64,000 bases of DNA. It comes from Panagrolaimus kolymaensis (lineage: Eukaryota; Nematoda; Chromadorea; Rhabditida; Panagrolaimidae). Where the stretch lies: assembly GCA_028622995.1 (NCBI GenBank), contig JAJQJQ010000028.1, positions 2,666,001 to 2,730,000 on the forward strand, written 5' to 3'. The notes under the pieces are model-generated. The model saw nothing but the letters and a program-made list of their open reading frames with translations, was not told the DNA's origin and made no database searches. Below are positions 57,180 to 64,000 of this stretch, piece after piece; position 1 is the stretch's first letter, and every line of letters starts with the position of its first letter. The translations under genes and the position numbers were made by a program.

Positions 57180-58380
57180 ATGGCTCCATTGTATGAGCAT
57201 GTTTACACTATGGAGGATTTGATTGCTTACAGCCATCGATTACATTTTAACACAGCGCTTGAAATAATCATTAATGGAATTGCTGCGTATATTGTTTTAA
57301 AACATTCCACTAAAGCAATGGGAATTTATAAATATTATATTTTACTTACGATTATTTGCGCATTTATTATGGATTTTCATATTTCTTTTGTTTTTGGACC
57401 ATTTATAATGTTGCCTTCTCCAATTTTATGTGGAGCAGGATTTATTGCATTGAAAGCTGGATTGTTTTGGGGAAGAATTTTTCAATACGTGAGTTTAATA
57501 CGTTGTCTTAAATACAAAAAATCATTCTTTACAGTTTTTTATGCATATTACAATTAGCAGCGTCGGATGGTCGCTCGTTTTTGGTTTGCTTTATCAATAT
57601 TACACGTTGAAAGGAAATGGAGAGAATTTCTTTCAAAAACCCATTGCTTTTATTGCTATTCCTTTGACTATAATACTTTATCCATTACCAGCATACGTTG
57701 TTATTGCTACTGCTTTTGATAGAAATAAAACGATCGAATATGTAAAAGATAATTTTGAAAATTCTTATGATTTATTTCTAAAAGCGCCATGTCATGCTTT
57801 GATTCTTGATGCCCATGGAAAAGCTTATTATGGTTCATTAGCTGGTATAGTCGTGGTTGTTTACATAATAGCTGTAACAATAACAATAAAAATTCATCGC
57901 AAATTAGCAGAAATGAAAGGAGTTTTATCAAAATCAACTCTAAAAGCCAAGAAACAGTTATTGTTTGCGTTGATTATTCAAGCTACAGTTCCATTTAGTT
58001 TCATTGTATTTCCAATTGTTTTTATGATACTATCAATTATTTTTGAGTTAACACACAGTAATAGTAAGTCATTATTAAAAAAAAGATCGATCTTTTCTTT
58101 TTTAAATATTCGAGTATATCCAAAAAGTTTACATATGGACTTTTGCGATATAAAATTTTTTTTAGTTATCTCAGATTTCGCAATGCCTATTATTTCTTTA
58201 CATTCATTAGCAAACTCATTGTCGGTTATGTTGGCGATAACTCCATATCGAAAAGCTTTATTTTCTGGAATTAAATTTATATTTTGCATTAAAGCTAAAA
58301 TCAATTCATCCATCGTGGAAACTACTAGCCGTTCAACAACTATCACTATTTCAAGGAGACCACCGTCATTTAGAAATTAA
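57180..58380 (+). CDS. Srh/Sri-like 7TM chemoreceptor, 350 aa
   Basis: Exons 57180-57488, 57535-58063 and 58166-58380 join in phase, with lengths identical to the paralog at 55508. Intron 2 (58064-58165) happens to be open in frame, so an unspliced reading also runs to the same end. The splice sites (GTAAGT, TTTTTTAG) and the alignment to the paralog show it is an intron. Motifs: 'MGIYKYYILLTIICAFIMDF', 'YPLPAYVVIATAFDRNKT', 'KSTLKAKKQLLFALIIQAT', 'SVMLAITPYRKALFSGI'. Intact. Confidence 0.85.
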
Positions 58381-59956
58381 AAATATTATCCATGTTGCAT
58401 TTAATTTTTTTTTCAAAACAATTTTAATAATAGTGCATGGGAACTTTTAAGAAAAGGAAAACGAAAGAAAACAGTTTTATTGTGCATGAAAAAATAATTC
58501 TGTTTTTTTGTTAATAAAATAAGAAATAAATTATTTTTTAACGATCCTTTCTTTTTATTTTCACATGGCTATTTTTGTCTTTTGGAACAAAAATGATGTC
58601 TAAAACGGTTTCAATCGTCTTTTTTTGATTTTTATTTATGAAATATGAAATCACAAATAAGCCATTTATTAGTCTTTTGATGTTGATCTTTTGCACATTA
58701 TTGTTTTTTTCTTTGGTATAAAAGTATTGGAATCCAATTTTTTTGACAGGTGCAGCATTGAGGGGTTTAAGAAATTGTTTTCTTTTTTAAAATAAATATT
58801 GAAGAAAATCATCATCGCGGTTTTTATAATTATCTTTTTTATTCTCTTGACAATATTTTGCTACTCAATTAATCAAATTTTAGATATACTCTTTTTCAAA
58901 TAAGGACAATCAATCAAGATTTTTTTTGGTGTATTTAAAAACCAATGATTAACCAAATTCCACGTCTAACACCTGATCTTGTTCATGCTACAGCGAAGGC
59001 TAATAACGGCTGTTTCATGAGCTTCAGTCGAAACAGAAATGGACCTTGTTCAAATCAAGGCGGAGTTGCAAAATGGTATTTTTCATAAAAAAGTTTTCGA
59101 AAAGTTCCCTTGTGTTTATGATTTTCTTAATTTAAATGCTAATTGTTAAATGTAATTCAAATCAATATTTTTATTTAAGCAAACAGAATAAATAAATTTT
59201 CACTTAAAAAAGAAATATTTTCTACATATAACGGAGCCAAGACAAAATTATTTTGATATTTATTTAGTCTTTTTGAGGAGGTACAAAGGCTTCTAGCAAA
59301 TTTTAAGTTGTTAGAATTTTTAATTTCAAAATAATCCCACCATATTTTCGACCATGGTTTAAACAAAGTTTTTAGAAGACTAGCTTTTTCTGTTCATTTT
59401 TTTCTTCTGAAACTGATTAAGCATTCTAACTAGGGTATGTAAGCATCGATCAAAGATTAATTATATTTCATCACGACTTTTCGACCTTTCAATAATTATG
59501 AATGTTAATAATTTTTTCTATTATGTAAAAATTACAGCACTAACTAGTTTGTCTTAAATGGGGGGAAAATAAATAAAAAGTAAAATTCTTTTTTTAATTC
59601 GATTTAATTTTTGTATTTAGAATTTACAACATCCAGTTGTTAGCAGTTATGCAAAACGATTAGTATGTGTTTTGTCCTTTTAAAAATGTTTTACAATTAA
59701 AAAGTCAATAAATGGAAACGTGTTCGCCAAAGTAACATTAAAATTACGATAATTATTAACATTTTAAATGAAAAAATGTAAATAAGCACTTATCGGTAAA
59801 AAAAATTTTTTTCAAACAGGTGAAAATAAAAAACAAAAAACATGAATGAATATTTTTATTTCCTCTACTAAGATTTTTATTAAAATAACCAAAATTGAAA
59901 GGTGGGTGAAAATTACAGCAGTTATTATTTTTTTCTAGAATTGTAAGTTTTTTTGA
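58381..59956. other. Intergenic 1.6 kb with promoter block of the truncated Srh copy
   Basis: AT-rich. From ~59490 onward it resembles the 450 bp upstream of the gene at 57180, including an E-box CAGGTG at 59817-59822, 135 bp before the ATG at 59957. A short possible exon at 58945-59088 is listed separately. Confidence 0.5.
58945..59088 (+). CDS. Short Cys-containing open frame, 47 aa, uncertain
   Basis: ATG to TAA, 47 codons. It is much less AT-rich in codon use than the surroundings, reading 'CFMSFSRNRNGPC' followed by 'SNQGG'. No signal peptide and no partner exon were found, though a donor-like ATG|GTATTT near the end could make it an exon. The family is unknown. It may be a gene fragment or chance. 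Confidence 0.25.
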   Translation: MINQIPRLTPDLVHATAKANNGCFMSFSRNRNGPCSNQGGVAKWYFS

Positions 59957-60478
59957 ATGTCAGCTCTTTATGAGCATGTTTATACTATGGAAGACATGGT
60001 GGCCTATAGCAATCGGCTTCATTTTAATACGGCTCTTGATATAATTGTAAATGGAATTGCTGCTTATATTGTTCTAAAATATTCAACTAAAGAAATGGGA
60101 ATTTATAAATATTATATTTTACTTACAATTATTTGCGCATTTATTATGGATTTTCATATTTCTTTTGTTTTTGGGCCTTTTATAATGCTACCTTCTCCAA
60201 TTTTATGTGGGGCTGGATTTATTGCTTTAAAACTAGGATTATTTTGGGGAAGAATTTTTCAATACGTGAGTTTTAACACTATAGTTTTAAATTTAAAAAG
60301 CTCATTTTTACAGTTTTTTATGCATATTACAATTAGCAGTGTTGGATGGTCGCTTGTCTTTGGTTTACTTTTTCAATATTTCACGTTGAATGGAAATGGC
60401 GAGAATTTGTTACATAAACCTCGGGAGTTTATAGTCATCATCCTTACTATGGTGATATACCCTCTACCAGCATACTAA
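59957..60478 (+). pseudogene. Truncated Srh/Sri-like receptor copy
   Basis: Exon 1 (59957-60265) and the start of exon 2 (60314-60478) closely match the receptor at 57180, up to 'MVIYPLPAY', then TAA. From ~60475 the sequence is unrelated. TM4 to TM7 are therefore missing. The 5' flank (~450 bp) was duplicated along with it. A partial tandem duplicate with a breakpoint at ~60475. Confidence 0.85.
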
Positions 60479-60738
60479 AAATATGGGTCAAGATAAAAAA
60501 TTTATTATTTTATTGTCATTTGTAAATTTTCTTAAGAAAAAAATATAAACATTAATGAAAACAAGTAAAATTAAAAAGTAAAAAAGCTGTTGAGTTACGA
60601 TATTGTTTCATTTTCGTCCATAAATGAGACAATGTTGAAAAGGGTCCAAAATATGTAAAAAAAGAAAAAAGAATTATTGATTGTTGTTGGAATAAATTAA
60701 GAATGTTGCAGAAATTTTGACAATAGTTTATTCAAATT
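60479..60738. other. Short spacer
   Basis: AT-rich; 3' end of the HAT/F-box-like gene B on the minus strand. Confidence 0.5.
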
Positions 60739-62776
60739 TTATTGTTGCCGCCCCACTTTAAATGTAAGTTCAACACCATATGGATGATTCCAATTTGCCC
60801 TAAAATCATCAATTGTTTGCTTAAAATGCGAAATAGCAGTTTGATCAACGTTTGAAAAAGCCAATGAAAATTTGGAATAAGGAGCTGCATTTTTCTGAAG
60901 AAAAAAAAATTAAATATATTTAAAACTTTTCAAAAGCTTAGGTTGTTACTTTTATGAATTCGACATAATATTTTGGATTAAAATTGCTGAAAACAGGCGA
61001 AATATCAAAGTTTAATAATTTATTTTGAAAATTTGATTTCGAAAGAGCTTCAGCTGATGTTGGAGTATAATAAAAACTGGAGTTATTTCTAAAAAAATAA
61101 TTGTTATTTTAGACATTTGAGCCCTCCAAAATTATTTTCTTCAAAATTTTATTATTGAGGAATTTTCAAGTCTGACTCACGTATAAGATTTAATTTTTGG
61201 TGATTTACTCAAAATTTCTTCGATAACCAAATGTCTTCTCTCATGTAAAGCACCTTTAAAAACTGCACTACTTTTTAAAGATATAACTTCAACTCTTCCA
61301 TGATTAACCAAAAAATCATAATCTTTTTCTGAAATAAGAACACCAAAAAAATCAATATATTTTGCTGTGCATTGCAAAATACTTTGTTGAATTATTTTAG
61401 AAATATTGGATGTTGCTGTAGGAAGTGGCATGGATCTGATTTTCAAAGATCGTGAAACATGAAGTTTGAAAGGTAAAACATTTCCGGTTACTAAAGAATT
61501 TTCTACAAATTTTCTGGGTTTTTCCCCGTTATTAATAGCCAAACGATAACAAATAAGTTTAGGTTTTTGAATATAAAAATATTTACAACTTTGATGAAGT
61601 TGAGTTAAAATGAAGTCGTCTGCTTTAGACAGAATATATCTAATGATTGGTTTTGGAAATGGAAAATTTTGATTTTTTAAATTATTTAATAAAATTCCAC
61701 TGCAATCCAAATTTTGGGTAAATTTTTCTTTTCGATCTGACGAAACAGCTGAACTACATTTTTTATGTTTTCTACTTTCTTCTGAAGATGATGGTCCATT
61801 GTTTTTATTAAATGAGTTTTCAAATTTAAATAAATTATTCCATTCCAATCCAACGAAATCATTTTCATTTGTAGCTTTCATATATTCTTTTTTCATTTCT
61901 AAATCGCTTAAAAAAAGGCGACAATATTTTGAATATGTGTGTATCATTAATTTAGGTTCAGCAACTTTGAGATAATTAATATAAAGTTTCCATAAAATTT
62001 TATCACCTAAATTGTTGCCCAATCGAAATTCCACATTATTTTTTATGAATTCGTGATCTTCAACTTTTTGCAAACTTTGAAACCATTTTTCTGAGTTTTT
62101 ATCATTTGATTTTATTTCTTTGAATAAATCTTTCATTTTTTCAACTTCTTTTTTTAGTTTAATTGGAAGAAAACTTGCTAAAAATATATACAAATTATTT
62201 TATGTAAATAAAATAATAATACTCACAAGAAATTTCTTCTAATTTCATAAAACTTTCTTCCAATTTACTATGGGGGTATTTAAAGGCTTCAAAACAAAGT
62301 TCATCTTTAACATATAATTTGATGTAAGGAGAAGAACAAGGGTTTTCAAGAATTTGAAGTATACTTTGAGATATACTTTCAGGTTCAAGAATTTTCTGGA
62401 AAAATTTATCGATTTTAAACAAAATATAATATAGTAGTGACGACTGACTTCTTTTTTGCTCCATTCGGAAAAGTAATGATATTCTGGATTGTTAATTGGC
62501 TTTAATTGAATTTCAGAAAAACTTGATTCATCTGATCTAAAATAATAAATATTGAAAATATTGATATATCTCTCAAAAATTTTTATTTATAAATATATAA
62601 TACCGTTTTAAAGTTTGCCATAATTCTTTTGGCGTTAAATAATTTCTTGAAAACTTTAAAAGTAACGCTTTCTTTTGTGCATTATTAATGGTAGCATTAT
62701 TTAAATTTTCAAGAAGTTTGGAAATTATTTTTTGATAAACTGGACAATCATGATTAACGAGAGATGGCAACAACAT
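60739..62776 (-). CDS. HAT-repeat (SART3/Prp39-like) + F-box-like protein, copy B, 573 aa
   Basis: Exons 62776-62604, 62536-62449, 62395-62227, 62177-61181, 61088-60950 and 60894-60739 join in phase to 573 aa. N-terminal HAT-like helices: 'RNYLTPKELWQTLKR', 'PSKLEE'-type acidic helices, and 'ILWKLYINYLKVAEPKLMIH' with 'TYSKYCRLF'. A Ser/Lys-rich linker ('NNGPSSSEESRKHKKCSSAV') leads to the F-box-like block 'FPFPKPIIRYILSKADDF' ... 'QSCKYFYIQKP' and an FTH/DUF38-like C-terminus ending 'HPYGVELTFKVGRQQ'. Same architecture as the gene at 210-2092, which lies 60 kb away on the other strand and is much diverged. The function is unknown. Confidence 0.78.
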
Positions 62777-63675
62777 AATTTAATTTATGATTTGATTCTT
62801 TGGTAATGCTTTAGTATCGACACCCCTGCTTTATTTTTTTATTTTTTTGTTGGAAGAATAAATCAAACTTTTTTTGGAACTGCAAGATCGGATGGGGGCA
62901 GCTCACTCACTAACTGCTCGACTACAGAAGCTATATTTTCAAATGCATCGAAAGTTAGTCATATAAAAGCGCAAACTTAGAGAGGCTATAAAGCATAATT
63001 AGTTCTAGAATAGTGAAAAATCTCTGAAGTTAGAATTGATTCCAATAATCAATAAAGGATCTAAGAGTTAGAAAAGGATATAAATTAAAAAATGATCCAA
63101 GAACCCATAAAAGCTATAGCATCAAATATTCTAAAAAATATCCTAATTATCTTATTGTAGGTAAGTGTACTCCAATTCTCAAGTTAAGTACGTTCTTACA
63201 ACAAAAGTATTTCAATGCATATTCAAAAAAAAGAAAAGGAAAATAATGAGAGAGAAAATTGAAAAAAGCTGGAGTGTCGATATTAATGACGTGACTGCCA
63301 TTTTTTTTTCTTAATTAATAAATACGAAAGTTCAGAGACTTTTCCCCGCTCACACTACGCCACAAAAATATCATTTATTTATCTCTAAAAAATCCATCGG
63401 ATTTAACTTTTCCCTCGTTAAATGAAAAATCTTTCTATTATCTCGACAGTGAATCAAATACGCAAGTGTTTCGACAACTGTTTATTTATCTTTTTTTGCA
63501 TTTTTTATCTAAATATACATTTATTTAATAAAAAGAAAAAATGTTATCCAAAATCAACCATCTGTCGAAAATAATAAAAGAGCTTCTTCAAAAATTTAAA
63601 TAACACAATGCCCTGAAAGTTTCTATGATTAAAGAAAATTATTAAATATAAGCAAAAACGTGATTGATTCCGCAA
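62777..63675. other. Intergenic, nothing recognised
   Basis: AT-rich promoter side of the HAT/F-box-like gene B. No supported gene or RNA. Confidence 0.5.
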
Positions 63676-63954
63676 GTTCCATCCCCCTCCCGCCCCCTAG
63701 GGGGAACCCCCTTCCCCCCGCCGATTTTTGCTCCCCGTGCCTCCCTCCCCATGAGCCTCTGCCCCCGTCAAAAAAATGTAACACAAGGAGGAGTATGTGA
63801 AGAAAAATCCCCCGTCATATTAACAACAAAAAAAATTTTTTTTTCAAACACCCACAGAGAGGAGTACGTGCTAAAATCCTCCGTAAAAACCTCCCCGCGG
63901 CGCGTCCTCCCCTCCCTCTCCCTCCCCGTGGACCATTCCCCCGGGGGATGGAAC
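63676..63954. repeat. GC-rich block bounded by a 12-bp inverted repeat
   Basis: The ends GTTCCATCCCCC (63676-63687) and GGGGGATGGAAC (63943-63954) are perfect inverted repeats. The interior holds long C runs on the plus strand at both sides (~63681-63770 and ~63890-63945) around an AT-rich centre, and a direct repeat GAGGAGTAYGTG (~63786 and ~63860). G-runs on the minus strand could form G-quadruplexes. Composition is completely unlike the rest of the window. Right end ...CCCTA recalls a hAT terminus, but no target duplication is evident. Confidence 0.6.
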
Positions 63955-64000
63955 CCTAGTTTAAAGCAAGCAAGCAAATTATCAAAAGTTAAAATTAAAA

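Noticed and set aside
1..64000. Search for tRNA, rRNA and obvious structured RNA
   Set aside because: No GC-rich cloverleaf or conserved rRNA stretch could be seen by eye; a tRNAscan/Infernal run would be decisive.

Overview
The window is nuclear DNA of a nematode. It is very AT-rich, has short GT-AG introns of about 45-100 nt, and carries several nematode chemoreceptor families (Srh/Sri-like and Sre/Sra-like), a nematode claudin-like protein and F-box-like/FTH-like families. The style resembles clade IV (Panagrolaimus-like) nematodes; that placement is inference. I saw no tRNA, rRNA or CRISPR array.

Layout. 0.2-4.2 kb: a HAT-repeat/F-box-like gene, a tiny one-TM gene carrying a hAT MITE in its intron, and a degenerate retropepsin-like gene. 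4.4-4.8 kb: a second hAT MITE. 6-14 kb, all minus strand: a GT11 fucosyltransferase, a zuotin (DNAJC2)-chromodomain-AT-hook fusion and a calpain with a signal peptide and a TM anchor. 16-19.6 kb: a frameshifted Srh-like receptor, a SKP1 fused to an F-box-like module, and a broken plant-S1-like copy. 19.6-28 kb is gene-poor, with one small secreted protein and a decayed 7TM copy. 28-33.5 kb: an SLC17-type transporter with two in-frame TAA codons, a PMP3-like proteolipid and a claudin-like gene with a GC-AG intron. 34-35.2 kb: a hAT element encoding only a BED-finger protein. 35.6-43.9 kb: four tandem paralogs that read as circularly permuted, degenerate HSP70 proteins. 44.7-60.5 kb: a chemoreceptor cluster split by a 182-bp satellite array. 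60.7-62.8 kb: a second HAT/F-box-like gene. 63.7-63.95 kb: a GC-rich block with inverted ends.

The most unusual feature is the HSP70-derived array. In each gene the N-terminal half matches late NBD plus the beta substrate-binding domain. The C-terminal half matches the HSP70 N-terminus, and one segment is present in both halves. This is the arrangement expected from duplication followed by truncation at both ends. The join lies inside one exon in all four copies, so it is not an artefact of merging gene models.

Other new-looking domain fusions are DnaJ-chromodomain, SKP1-F-box-like, HAT-F-box-like and TM-calpain. E2F-like palindromes (TTTGGCGCGCAAA and variants) lie about 120-190 bp upstream of six genes (the first HAT/F-box gene, the zuotin fusion, the SKP1 fusion and three of the four HSP70-derived genes), suggesting shared, possibly germline or cell-cycle, control. 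All family assignments are from motif recognition by eye; no database search was run. Exon coordinates come from splice-site and reading-phase consistency.
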